A DNA stretch of 64,000 nucleotides, taken from NCBI GenBank assembly GCA_025331435.1, contig JAIWNI010000051.1, positions 124,001 to 188,000 of the forward strand, given 5' to 3'. Position numbers and translations under genes: made by a program. Below are positions 16,800 to 28,998 of the stretch, piece by piece. This DNA comes from Choanephora cucurbitarum. Its lineage: Eukaryota; Mucoromycota; Mucoromycetes; Mucorales; Choanephoraceae. Positions within the stretch are counted from its first letter, which is position 1. Every line of letters starts with the position of its first letter. The notes below the pieces were generated by a model that was given only the letters and a program-made list of their open reading frames with translations, had not been told where the DNA came from and ran no database searches.

Positions 16800-18940
16800 T
16801 TAGTTTCTCTTACGCTTACTACCGGAGGCAGCGGAACCCTTTAAGCGAGAATGAAGAACCTTCTTCTTAGATTCATCAGGCTTAACCTTATTACGGTTTC
16901 TGTTCTTGACATTGGCAGTTTCATAATAATGAACACCCACTTTCTTGTTCTTTCTGTCTACTTCTGTTTCGTTATTGTTCACCTTAGTCTTCTTAACAGG
17001 CTGTTCTTCTTCCTCCTCTTCTTCATCGTCTTCACCATTGTCAGTCAATTCAAGTTCACTATCAACTTCCTCCTCTTCTTCTTCCTCTTCTTCTTCACCT
17101 TCAATGACAGGAGCTTTGACAACGGGGCCTTCCTCACCTACAACACTTTCAAAAACTTCATCCCAATCCGTGACTTCAGCTTCTGAAGCAGGAGTGACTT
17201 TCTTCTTCTTCTTGGATTTATCTTTAGCAGCAACAGCAGCAGCAGCAGCGGCTTCTTCCTCTTCCTTCTTTGCCTTGGCCTTAGCACGCTCTTCAGCAAT
17301 CAATTGAGCATTGTTAGCCAAATCGTCTTCCATGTATTCAGCAGTAACATTGATCTTGGCAAACATCTGTTCAACACCAATCTTGCTCTTCTTTTCGTCC
17401 TTTTGTTCTTCGGTAAGAGGTTCAACAGACTCAGGAGGAGGAACGTAGAAGGGAATACGACCACGGAGCCAGTCATTGAGAACCATAATAGACACATTGT
17501 GGACATCAGCTTCACCCTTCTTGAGCAATTTACCGGTCTTACGAGCAATTTGTTCAAGGAAGTCAGTATGATCAACCCAGCTAGTGAGACCATAAGTTCT
17601 CTTGAGGTATTCGTGACGCACACGTTCCAAGATAGTAGGAATAGTATCTTCGGGGCTTTCCATCTTTTCAACACGAACAGAACCCTTCAAGATGATGTCA
17701 ACTTCATTGTCATCCACATTAGGAGGCACAACACCAGGACAATCGATCAAATAGATACGCTTCATTAAAGTAATGTATTGCCAGACCTTGGTCTCACCAG
17801 GAATAGGGGCAACTTGACACACCTTCTTGTTCTTGAGAGTGTTGATGATAGAAGACTTACCAGTGTTAGGGTAACCAATAAAACCAACAGAAATTTGCTT
17901 TCTGTCACTGTGCAAGGAAGAGAATTGACGCAAAAGCTGGATGAGAGAACCTTTACCGAATGAGTTGTTGATAGAGGCGTGGAAGGCAAGTGTAGGGGCA
18001 AACTTAGAAAGGTGTGAGACCCAACGAGCAGTAGACCAAGTAGGAACAAGATCACACTTATTGAGTACAAAGATCAATTGCTTGTGAGGCTTTTCTTTAC
18101 GAATGAACTTTTCAACGTTGTGACAACGAGTACCGATGGGATCACGGGCATCGAGAACATGGATGATAACATCAGATGAATCAATGACCTTGTAAAGTTC
18201 GTTCCAAATACGCTTGGATTGACCGGCTTGAAGATACCAAGCACGGCCAGCTTCAGAATAGTCAGACTCCTTATTAGCCAACAAGCTAGAATCCTTTTCA
18301 GACTTATAAGTATCTAAAAAAAAAGAGCATTGAGTTCATAACCTAAATCAACCATCTACAATTAAAGAAAACTGCTTACCATGAGTGTCATCTACTTGGC
18401 TCATCATTTCTTCCATAGAACCAATATTCAACTTGGGCTTCTTTCTTTGTGCCTTACTACCAAAAGTGTTACCGAAACTATCAGTTTCGAGAATGTGCAT
18501 ACGGGTGTGCTTGGTAGAGTCTTGAAGCAAAGACATGGGCAACTTGTTTTGCTTCAACAAAACTTGATAGGGATCGTCCACCTTGGCAGCGAGAGATTCA
18601 CGGAAATCTTCCAAAGCCTTTTGTCCGATCACACGAGTGTTACCTGTAGATCCCAAGTTAGTATGCATCCATAGATCGTCGCTCTATCAGGCTTACCAAA
18701 CCATTTTCTGTTAGGTGCAACACGGGCAGTTTTGACTTCACTGCTTTGGAAATCAGCAGCCTTAACGATACGGCCCTGAGAATCACGGATAGCTTTACCA
18801 CCCTTCAACATGTTGATGTACTTGATCTTCTTGGCATCTCGGTAAAAGTTTTCACCCTTGAGGCGAATGTTCTTGGCTCGATCGTCACCGCCGGCCTTAT
18901 CTCTTTGAACTCTTTGCTTTTCCTTCTTATATTGACCCAT
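16800..18940 (-). CDS. NOG2: Nucleolar GTPase NOG2 (60S assembly)
   Basis: Three exons (18940-18697, 18643-18380, 18313-16800) encode 673 residues. NOG2 is a circularly permuted YlqF/YawG-family GTPase that binds pre-60S particles and is needed for their maturation and export. The N-terminus ([18 protein letters not shown]) and the conserved block before the G domain are typical. The permuted motif order is visible: NKCDLVP (G4) comes first, then HASINN (G5 region), then GYPNTGKSS (P-loop, G1), then DCPGV (G3). The C-terminal 150 residues are a highly charged tail: long Glu runs alternating with Lys runs and an Ala run, ending in SKRKRN, consistent with nucleolar targeting. Long antisense Ser-rich frames are shadows of the acidic tail. 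Confidence is very high. Confidence 0.95.
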
Positions 18941-19407
18941 ATTTGATGATTGTTAAAAAAAGAGTGAGTGAAAGGAATTTTTTTCTTTTCGCTTTTTTTT
19001 TTATTACAATCCTGCTAATAGAGCCATCTTACTGGTTCAAAGGAAAGAGCAGTCCAATTTTTTTTATTTATTCATAAGAGGGGCTTACGCCTATTTAAGC
19101 AGTTTATGCATTTTTTAAATCTTCTTGCTTAGAAAGCCATTAGTAGTTGTATTGGATAGATATGAAACGCACAAAATAAAAAAAGACACAGTTCTACAAA
19201 GTTCTTCTCTAAAAAAACAATTTGGCTGCAATGCATTGAAGTAGCCAGTAGCTGATAAACATATTTTGGAATTGGTGAAAGATAGACATCTTGTTCTTCA
19301 TATCAACATTGGTTCAGAATGCTCATAGGCTGGTTGATCAGATACAATACGATTTCAACCTTTTGTTCCGAGAGTGCTTTTGTAAATGGAAAAAGTCTTT
19401 GTTTTCT
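18941..19407. other. Spacer between NOG2 and the G-patch gene
   Basis: 467 bp. The NOG2 leader region contains a T-rich tract on the plus strand, and the 3' flank of the G-patch gene lies at the right. Nothing else is seen. Confidence 0.4.
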
Positions 19408-20199
19408 TTAATGGTCATCTTCCTCAAGACCAGGACAGTTATCGTCCAAATCACTTTTATTCTCATACTTGGCACTACACCAGAAACAATAGAGATAATT
19501 GTTCCGCAGATATTCAAGAACCTTATGGAGCTGTTGCTCTGTTGTTAGCGATTTCAGTTCTTCTACTTCTTCTGGAGGGTAAGAGCTATCTATTTCTTCT
19601 TCCTTTTGCTGTTCTTCTTCCTGGCCTTCTTCTGCTTTTTGTTCCTCAGGTTCTTTTTGAACTGGCTTCAAGATCCATAGAATGTTAGATTCAACGTTGT
19701 TTTCTTCATCTAGTTTTTCACAGATGGAAACTGCAGCAGTCAAATAGCGAACAAGTTTGCTTTCTTTCATGCGCTGTGCCATGGCTGATCGAAAATCTTC
19801 AGGATCGATCGCCGTCTTTTTTCTCTCTCGTTCTTCTTCCTCTTCTTGTTCGCGAGCACGTTTCTTTAATTCACTTTCCATACCAATACCACCTCTGCCT
19901 GATTTGAGGTCGACCTTGATGGGTTCACGAATACCATCAGTACCGAGTGACATGCCCTTCTTAAACCCCATCTTCATCAGCATTTTCATGCCTTTGTTAC
20001 TTTCATCCATTGATCGTTCTAATCCCTTTTGTCTCTCTTCTGCCTCTAGTTGAGCGCGAGGCTTTATATAACCCTTTTTTTCTTGGTCGCGTATCTGTTT
20101 CTTTCTACGCTCTGAGTAGGTTGTTTCTTTTCGTTTAGATTCAAACTCTTGAGCTTCTTCAAGAAATTTTAATGACATATAGTCTTCGTCATCGCTCAT
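19408..20199 (-). CDS. GPATCH11: G-patch domain protein 11-like (GPATCH11)
   Basis: An uninterrupted frame of 263 residues. I start at the Met followed by SDDEDYMS, because this matches the acidic N-terminus of the family; an in-frame Met 11 codons upstream is possible but less likely. The G-patch lies near residues 60-105 (KMLMKMGFKKGMSLG, then GRGGIGMES). It is followed by a Glu/Arg coiled coil and a C-terminal DUF4187-type module, LEYLRNNYLYCFWCSAKY with a Cys pair, ending in a DLDDNCPGLEEDDH tail. G-patch proteins usually activate DEAH helicases; the animal homologue associates with kinetochores and RNA processing. The partner helicase is not determinable here. The gene diverges from the GH47 gene, with 430 bp between the two ATGs. 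Confidence 0.87.
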   Translation of the reverse strand: MSDDEDYMSLKFLEEAQEFESKRKETTYSERRKKQIRDQEKKGYIKPRAQLEAEERQKGLERSMDESNKGMKMLMKMGFKKGMSLGTDGIREPIKVDLKSGRGGIGMESELKKRAREQEEEEERERKKTAIDPEDFRSAMAQRMKESKLVRYLTAAVSICEKLDEENNVESNILWILKPVQKEPEEQKAEEGQEEEQQKEEEIDSSYPPEEVEELKSLTTEQQLHKVLEYLRNNYLYCFWCSAKYENKSDLDDNCPGLEEDDH

Positions 20200-20629
20200 T
20201 TGTGTATAATGTCCAAGGTAAAGAGTATACAAGAATATTCAAAAAAAAAAATATTACCTAATATACACCAAGTAAATTCAATTGACCATTTTAATGCACA
20301 GAAAAAAAAATAAGCATTTGCACTCAAAAAAAAAGCCAGAGGTTATACTGTTGTGCAGTGTTAAAATAAAGCTCTCTTTTTATTTTCTTTCTCTAAGCAT
20401 GTTTGTATCTTTGAGTTAAAGAGCTAACAGAATTTACAGAACATTGTCTTCTCATTTCGTTCTTCTATGATTGGGCAAAATTCGCCCACTTTCCTGATTC
20501 CCAAGGTCAAATGGGATTTGCTTTATTAGGCACCAATTGGCTCTCAGACGCATTTTTCGCATAAATAAAATGCTTTTGATTCTCTTTCTTTTCTTTCTCT
20601 TCTATATTTATTTTTTTGTTTAGCAGTCA
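20200..20629. promoter_or_regulatory. Divergent intergenic region, G-patch gene / GH47 gene
   Basis: 430 bp between two divergent ATGs. It includes a CCAAT box in caccaattgg near 20530, about 100 bp upstream of the GH47 start, and pyrimidine tracts just before that start. Shared regulation is an inference from position only. Confidence 0.35.
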
Positions 20630-22714
<2,085 letters not shown>

Positions 22715-23892
22715 AAGTCCCTAAATTTTAAACATCTTAAATCAAAGGATTCGTAGATCGACCTTTAAGATACCGAGTACAATAAAATCTTGTTTTTTTT
22801 CACTCTTTGACGATGTTTATAGTTCTCAGAATTTATTAGCAACTTTTCGAAAAGCTTTTTCTCATCCTTCTCTTCCCTCTGATGAAACCTTCTGAATAGT
22901 TAGTCTTTTGACGCCAATTGATTGTTGGCCTACTTGGTATGCAATGGATAGACTTCTTTGCTCCCGACCTTCCCTCCTTCTGCTGGTGCTTCAGCAAATC
23001 GTTTAACAGATCGGCATAATCGATAAATTTAATGAGCTTCGTATAACCAGAGGTTAAGAAAAAACCGAAGAATCCTTCTTCAATCGTTGTTTGTGGAACA
23101 TGTGGAGAAGTAAGAAATGCTTGTTTATCAAGTAGGAAATACGAGCTTCATAAATCTAGTAGAAGGGAAGAAATCAAGGACTTTACGAATACTTTAGCGT
23201 TCAACACAAACCTGAGCCGCGTTTGCCAGTCTGAAGAATCTGTCAAGTGATTGCAAGAGGCTATTATGCACACAACTCAAGTAGTTTATGCTGGTGCTGT
23301 ACTTGTTAACTATCTCTTGCTGCCTCAATTGAAGAATAATCAACAGTCTTTCGATGTATCTCTTCTAAGGTTTGCATTGTGTCTGCCGCTTGTGTAGATA
23401 CATTCTAAAGTAGTAATGTTTCTATTTTCATTCCTACTAATTGTTGCTTTCAGGTACTAGAAGCATGAACAAAACTGATCTGATTTGTATTCAACTCACA
23501 TATACTGCATCAAAGAAACTGAGCCGCAACAACTAGAGAAAGTACATTATCTATCAAAAAAGGATATTTTTACACTTGGATTTTTTGACCATTCCTTTGA
23601 TTGACTATAGTGTTCCTTTTCTAGTTTCTATATGCATAAACAGGCAAAATTTGTTTTTTTTTCTTATCATACTAACAGATCTCTCATTTCCCTTAAACCT
23701 TATGGCTTTGGTTTTCTTTACAAGGCATACAAATGGGGGATCTCACCTACTCGCAATTGTTTCTTATGTACCAACATCATAGTCTATATGTTTTTTTATT
23801 ACTCTTCATCTGAACTATCTCTAAACTCATCCTAGCAAAAAGGACATATTAAGTTGCATTGTTTCAAGCCAAATAATAATTTTGTAATTCCT
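22715..23892. other. Intergenic, possibly decayed transposon-like coding DNA
   Basis: Plus-strand translation gives stretches that read like protein but are broken by many stops, for example VVYAGAVLVNYLLLPQLK near 23280 and short hydrophobic frames at 23576-23835. This resembles an old, heavily mutated mobile-element gene, but I cannot name the family. No intact gene is present. Confidence 0.3.
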
Positions 23893-25071
23893 TTATCCTA
23901 CCTCTGATTCAGAAGCGGCCTCTTCGTCTTCGTTTTCGTCTCCACTTCCTTCTTCAACTTCTTCAACTTCATTATTGTCGTCATCTAATTCTTCTTCCTC
24001 GCTGTCAGTGGCTGTATCGATGGCATAGTTCGGCTTTCTAACTGCATTTCTGCTTCTGCGAGTCGGTCTTTCATTAGCTTGATCAATAATTAATGATGTA
24101 TCCAAACTGTCTAGCTCAGCCTTCAACTCTCTTTCTCTTTTGATTGCTTCACACTTTTCAATACTAGGTCTACCATGAACACCTAGGTCCTTCAACATGT
24201 TCTTCAGCTTTGCTATTTCTTCTCTTGTATTCTTGCAATCTGCCAATTCCTTTGACCACACTTTACGGACGCCGCATTTAGAGATGAACTGCTTCAGTCG
24301 CTTAATGGCATCTTCATCCTTCTCTGATCCTGGTGCTGTCGTTAACTCAGCTTTAGCAGAAGCCTTCTTCTTTGGCTGTGACGTTGTCAATTTGGTTTTG
24401 GTGGAGGCTTTTTTCTTTGGCTCCACTTCAACCAGGGAATAATCTTCATTTTCCTCTTCACTCTTCTCTTCCTCTTCGCTCTTTTCTTCCTCTTCGCTCT
24501 TTTCTTCTTCTTCGCTCTTTTCATCCGTCCTTTCTTCGTCATCCGACTCAATCTTTGCTTTCTTCTTCATACTTTTTCTTTTTGAAGGTAAGATGTCATC
24601 CTCGTCCTCTAGTTCGACGGATGCTTTGCGTTTAGTGCTCTCAGCAGGCTGCGAGTTATTTTCTGGGATATCAGAGCCTGACGAGATGAATTTGTCAATC
24701 AAGTTGTTGACTATTTTTTTGTATGGTTTTGCACTTAATGCATCTTTCTCGAAGCCCTATTCGAGCAACACTTAAACAGTAAGGAATTGTTTCATTCCAT
24801 GCTTATTCTTTTTTGCTTACAAAGTGGGTTTCCAACATTTGCCGGATATCGAACGCTGTCAAAACGCTTGAGAGAATATATGTGAATCTTAGATCCTTGA
24901 TCTTTCATTAATCTATTTATTTCGAAATTACTTCATGTCACCCTCATCAATAATGCTAGAGAGCGAATGTTAGCATTGGCTTGAACTAAAACTAAAGGAG
25001 CCGTCTTACTTTTTGAGCTTTGCTTGGAACTCTCTACTGTTCAAGAACTTCTCTGATAACTGATTTGTCAT
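23893..25071 (-). CDS. HIRIP3-like histone chaperone with CHZ motif
   Basis: Five exons (25071-25010, 24955-24932, 24866-24821, 24756-23893, the second only 24 nt) give 331 residues; this is four coding blocks if the last is counted once. An N-terminal helical domain (about residues 1-62, containing IIDEGDMNVLTAFDIRQMLE) resembles the DEK-C-like module at the start of HIRIP3 proteins. A long acidic region includes four tandem EKSEEE-type repeats. The conserved core KRLKQFISKCGVRKVW, then LGVHGRPSIEKCEAIK, matches the HIRIP3 C-terminal region, followed by the CHZ-type segment (about residues 250-290) that binds H2A-H2B in Chz1 and HIRIP3. The tail is again acidic. The protein is inferred to be a nuclear histone chaperone. 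It shares a short promoter with CENP-O. The coding blocks are 62, 24, 46 and 864 nt. Confidence 0.8.
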
Positions 25072-25177
25072 AAAAAAAATCACGAAATAAACAAAAAAAA
25101 AGTGAAAACGCGCACGACGCGATTTATTTTATTTCTACATTTTCACTTCTTTTTTAGTCGTACAAATAGTTCCTCTC
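25072..25177. promoter_or_regulatory. Bidirectional promoter with two ACGCG motifs
   Basis: Only 106 bp separate the ATGs of the divergent HIRIP3-like and CENP-O genes. Two ACGCG pentamers sit 4 bp apart (25108-25112 and 25117-25121) in otherwise AT-rich DNA. ACGCG is the core of the MCB element bound by MBF-type G1/S regulators in fungi. Both products act on chromatin, so co-expression in S phase is plausible. The motif is seen; the regulation is inferred. Confidence 0.55.
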
Positions 25178-26335
25178 ATGTCTGTTGAGCGTCAATCCGA
25201 TGAAGAAGCTTTGTAAGTAAAACGCTGCAAAACAAGTTCAAGTTGCTTATTTCGCCCGAAGTCTACCGAATGAAGTCGATCGACTAAAAGCACAACTGAA
25301 GCAAATGAAGCAACGATGTAAGTGTTCAAAATTAAACACAGATACTTGCTGCTTCTAACGTCTGACTATTCTTATCTCGAAGTGGATACGGCTACAAAAA
25401 GAAAAAGACAACTGAGACGAGCTTTGCTAGAAGAAGATTTGTCTTTTTTGACTGTCAGTCGTTTAACTGAGCTTATTCAAGGTATTCGTTTACTATATCT
25501 CATAATCATTGTATTTATTTTTCTATTTGAATATAGATCCTACTCGAGTCACTGAATTCCAATTGGATGAAATGCAGAAAGAGGCAAGCATGGTTTTTTA
25601 TTGTTTGATAACAAGAGACAGACTATTTACTATGATTTCGTATAGGTGTTTGACAAGTTGATGAAGACGCTTGAGGAGTGCTGTATTCGTGAATTAATTA
25701 GTTATCATCGCCTCGCCTCTCGTTCGATATTTGAATTTAAAGGCGCGAGAAGTTGTATACGTTTAGAGACATTCTATCAAAAGACATTCAAAGAACCCTT
25801 TTATCTAATCTATGACAGGAATAAAGGTGGGTCTATTCAGCATCATACGATACCTCCCTTCATTCACCTTGATCACTTGCAAGCAAAATTTTTACCTACA
25901 TATTTCGATGTAAGGATAGTGCACTACATTTTTAGAACATGATAAGCTGAATTACCTTATTAGACGTTCATCCGTATAGTTCATCAGCAAGTACAAGCTT
26001 TTGTTGTTCGTAGAGAAATGACAGAAGAAGTTATCAACATGTCCAAAGAATATCCAGTCAAGCCGGTCTATAGAACTGATTCTGTTGATCAGTTCGATTT
26101 TCGCATTATACCAAATCAGATGGACACATTGTTCATTCGACTCTATTACAAAAACAAAAGCTCAGCATTTCCTACTGAAGTAGACATCAAACAACTTGAG
26201 TCACACACAGCAATGACACAGGAAGAGATAGACCGCTATTTTATATTTGTACAGTACGAATTCAAGCGAAAGAGGATGAAGGATGTTATCTTGTCACTGG
26301 TGAATGATCATCATCAGCCTCGGTTAATCAATTAA
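25178..26335 (+). CDS. Kinetochore protein CENP-O / Mcm21 homologue
   Basis: Six exons (25178-25212, 25262-25317, 25383-25481, 25537-25583, 25646-25909, 25964-26335) encode 290 residues. An N-terminal coiled coil (LPNEVDRLKAQLKQMKQR) is followed by paired RWD-like domains. Diagnostic segments are HHTIPPFIHLDHLQAKFLPT and TLFIRLYYKNKSSAFPTEVDI, the conserved CENP-O blocks. In the COMA/CCAN assembly CENP-O/Mcm21 pairs with CENP-P/Ctf19 at the inner kinetochore. The intron after exon 4 appears to use a GC donor (AAAGAG|GCAAGC), the only non-GT intron I found. Without it the frame fails to reach the next block. The gene is head-to-head with the HIRIP3-like gene. Confidence 0.85.
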
Positions 26336-26564
26336 AAATAAGATGATAAGTGATAGAAAGAGTTCAAGTACAGAGTTAAAGAGTAACAGTCTCTATACCT
26401 ATGTTGATTTAGCAAATTTAATAATAGAAATATATTCATTAATTCTCTTCCTAAAAAACGTTTTTTTTGGATGATAATTACTCCATGAAACATAGAGTTA
26501 CGAGGATCTAATTACCATGAGTGAATAGTATTTTGTTTCCTCTCTTATCTTCTCTAAAAAAAAG

Positions 26565-26828
26565 CTATTGAATAAAACGTCAACATCAATCAAAACCTTC
26601 AATTGCTCCCAATTTTCAGATGAAATCTACAAGCTTTTAAGTCATGTTTATGGCATCGTGAAAGATTATCAATTGATGAAGCAAGAAAGAAATCATGAGC
26701 GTTTTGCTAAACTTCTCAATGTTACAGGATATGCTGCACGAAAGGCCATTCATATGTACAATAGCCCCTCGGAAGTTTCTAAAAAGAAGAAGAGAGGTCC
26801 TCGTTTCAAGAAACTCTTGAGCGGTTAA
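26565..26828 (+). CDS. Small basic protein, unknown; 5' end uncertain
   Basis: A frame of about 87 residues begins right after a candidate intron acceptor (AAAAAAAAG at 26564) and ends in a basic tail, SKKKKRGPRFKKLLSG. The middle is predicted helical (FSDEIYKLLSHVYGIVKDY, then ERFAKLLNVTGYAARKA) and looks like real protein rather than chance translation. No in-frame ATG lies at its start. A short upstream exon ending near MKHR (about 26487-26498) would join in phase but has a weak donor. It could also be a 3' fragment of a lost gene. I do not recognise the family. Confidence 0.4.
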   Translation, partial: LLNKTSTSIKTFNCSQFSDEIYKLLSHVYGIVKDYQLMKQERNHERFAKLLNVTGYAARKAIHMYNSPSEVSKKKKRGPRFKKLLSG

Positions 26829-27765
26829 GGTAGTTGCTGCAGATTTTTACTTATATAAAGTATTGTGGATTATGAAAGGCACTAGGACTAGGGGTGAGTA
26901 TTTGAGGGAGCTATACTCGTTCAACCCGAAAGGCATAGTAGATGACCAGAAGATGCTGACTCATTGTAGAAATGGTACAGAGTAGTTACTTGCTTGCTGA
27001 TCTTGTACAGGATGAACTAGTGATAGTACAAGAGAAAAGGCTGTTTCAGGTTATCTTGACAAGAGGAGTAGTTTTTGAAGCAACTGTCTGAAAATGATAA
27101 GAGGTATTTCAAAATGAAACAATAAAAAGGAATAAAAGCCTATGTCTAATCGCAAGAAGAAAGAAGAAGAAGCAAAAAAAAAAGGGGTCTTGATAAGGAT
27201 TGCGGCTAAGAGAGGTCAATCTGGCTTAGTGATGGTTTGAAGCAAGAATAGAAAAAAAAACAGAGTGTTTGTATCATAACAAAGTTTGTTGCAGAGTAAA
27301 CTAATAGGCCTTTGAAGAGAGATCGAAAAGATAAAGAATGATACACATTGAGCGCTTGTGTTTTGATCCAGACAACAATAGTTTATGTGGACAGAAATTA
27401 TTTTGGCAACCAAACTTTTCTTAAATGAAGATGGTGCAACATCAACAACAATTGTTCATTTTTCTTTTCTATCTCTTACTTGCTTAGAAGACAGCTAGTT
27501 AAAGGAGAACAAATCATCTCATCATGCTCTTCGGTTTGATAGGTAGATATAGTACTAGAAGAGCTTCTAAACATATAGCTAATTTAAATATGTGGAGGAG
27601 GAAGAATAAGAAAACATTTCCCTATAAAGCTACAGGATGATTAAAAAGAAGCATATTATGTTGAGCACAGGGTCAAATAAACTTTGCATATCATCGAACT
27701 ACTATGTGTGACGTCTGAAAGCAAGCAAGGATGTAAAAGCAAAATTCCAGAACTCAAAACTTTAA
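26829..27765. other. Intergenic, left flank of the giant inverted repeat
   Basis: No gene is recognised. Only short frames occur. The stretch ends at the TTAA (27762-27765) that borders the left arm. Confidence 0.4.
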
Positions 27766-28800
27766 CATTATTGACTGAGTGTATCTTACATTGACATTTT
27801 CAACACAAGCTCAGACTTCTTGACTATAGCTAAGACGCAACAATTTGCCTGTTATTGTTATGAATCAGCCTCTCATCCTTTTTTGTTAACATTGTCGTTT
27901 TGCTGACATGCTAGGGTAGGATTGTTTGAGATTGGTCTTTGAACATATTTTTCGAGGAGAAAAAAAAAGAAGGAATTGATAAAATCTGATTTAGAGCAAT
28001 ACATCATAGATGTTTTGTCCCTTTCTTACTTTGAAGCATGTGTTTGATTAACATTTCTGACAAATGTTTGTCACCAGTTCACAAGAAAAAATACGCGAGT
28101 TTTTCTGAAGCTCGTCTTATTTCGACCAGGTCAGAATAATATGAATTGATTTCTACTAAGAGTTATCAAAAAAAAAAAAAAAAGTTAATCATATCTTTAA
28201 TTTCAAGAAGTTAATTTCTGTTCACTGGCATCTGTTTTTTTCTAGTATGCTGATTCAAATCACTGGTAAAGAAACATTCCCAATACACGACATATATACA
28301 TACATATAATATTGAATCAACTTAAAAGATTCAGTTGCTCATTTACTTGTAGATGTGGAACAGAATAGTAATGAACAGAAGATTGTAGTTATAGTAGTTT
28401 AGAGACATTTATGAGATAAAAGCATATAGTTTTATTAATTCATTTATTTATTTTTATTTGTTTAGATATAGGTTTGGGACATATTTTCATTCTATCGTTC
28501 TTTTTTTTTGCCAGCCTTTGGTTTCACTTCTGCCGAAAGAAGTTACTTACGGGAGTAGCCGCGTGAAGGCATCTGGTCTGTACTCCCACTTACCTTAAAT
28601 TCCTCGAGTATCTACCTTCCTGTGGAGGCTACAAACAAGAAACGATGAGTCAGACGTTAAATATTAAAAAGAAAAGGAAGGCTAGATCCCATGACAAATA
28701 AACAAGAAGGCTTGACATCAGAAGAAGAGAGGGGGGGGAGAACTGAGGAACTCGGTTAACTTTGGAGCTTGGTAAGCAAAGTAACTAAGGAACTAGGGAA

Positions 28801-28998
28801 CTAAGGCGGCCAGAAACTAGATGAGAACCAAAAGAGAGAACCAAAAGAGAAACCAAAAGAGACCAAAGAGAGGACCAAAAGAGACCAAAAGAGAGGACCA
28901 AAGAACCCATAGAATCCAAAGAACCAAGAGAGGACCTTAGAACCAAAGAACCTTAGAGACAGAGCACCAAAGAACCAAAGCGCCGAAGAACCAAAGAA
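28801..28998. repeat. Degenerate tandem repeat, AGAACCAAAG-type units (left arm)
   Basis: About 200 bp of imperfect 8-12 bp units built on GAACCAAAG and GAGACCAAAA. The copy in the right arm has a different arrangement of units, making this one of the most diverged parts of the two arms. Frames through it (rich in F, G, W and L) are not genes. Confidence 0.75.

Noticed and set aside
16945..17307. Ser-rich plus-strand frame
   Set aside because: It is the antisense shadow of the acidic Glu-rich tail of NOG2.
28560..28620. ACTTACCTTAA as the 5' end of a U1 snRNA
   Set aside because: Only 11 bases match and the following sequence lacks U1 stem-loops or an Sm site.
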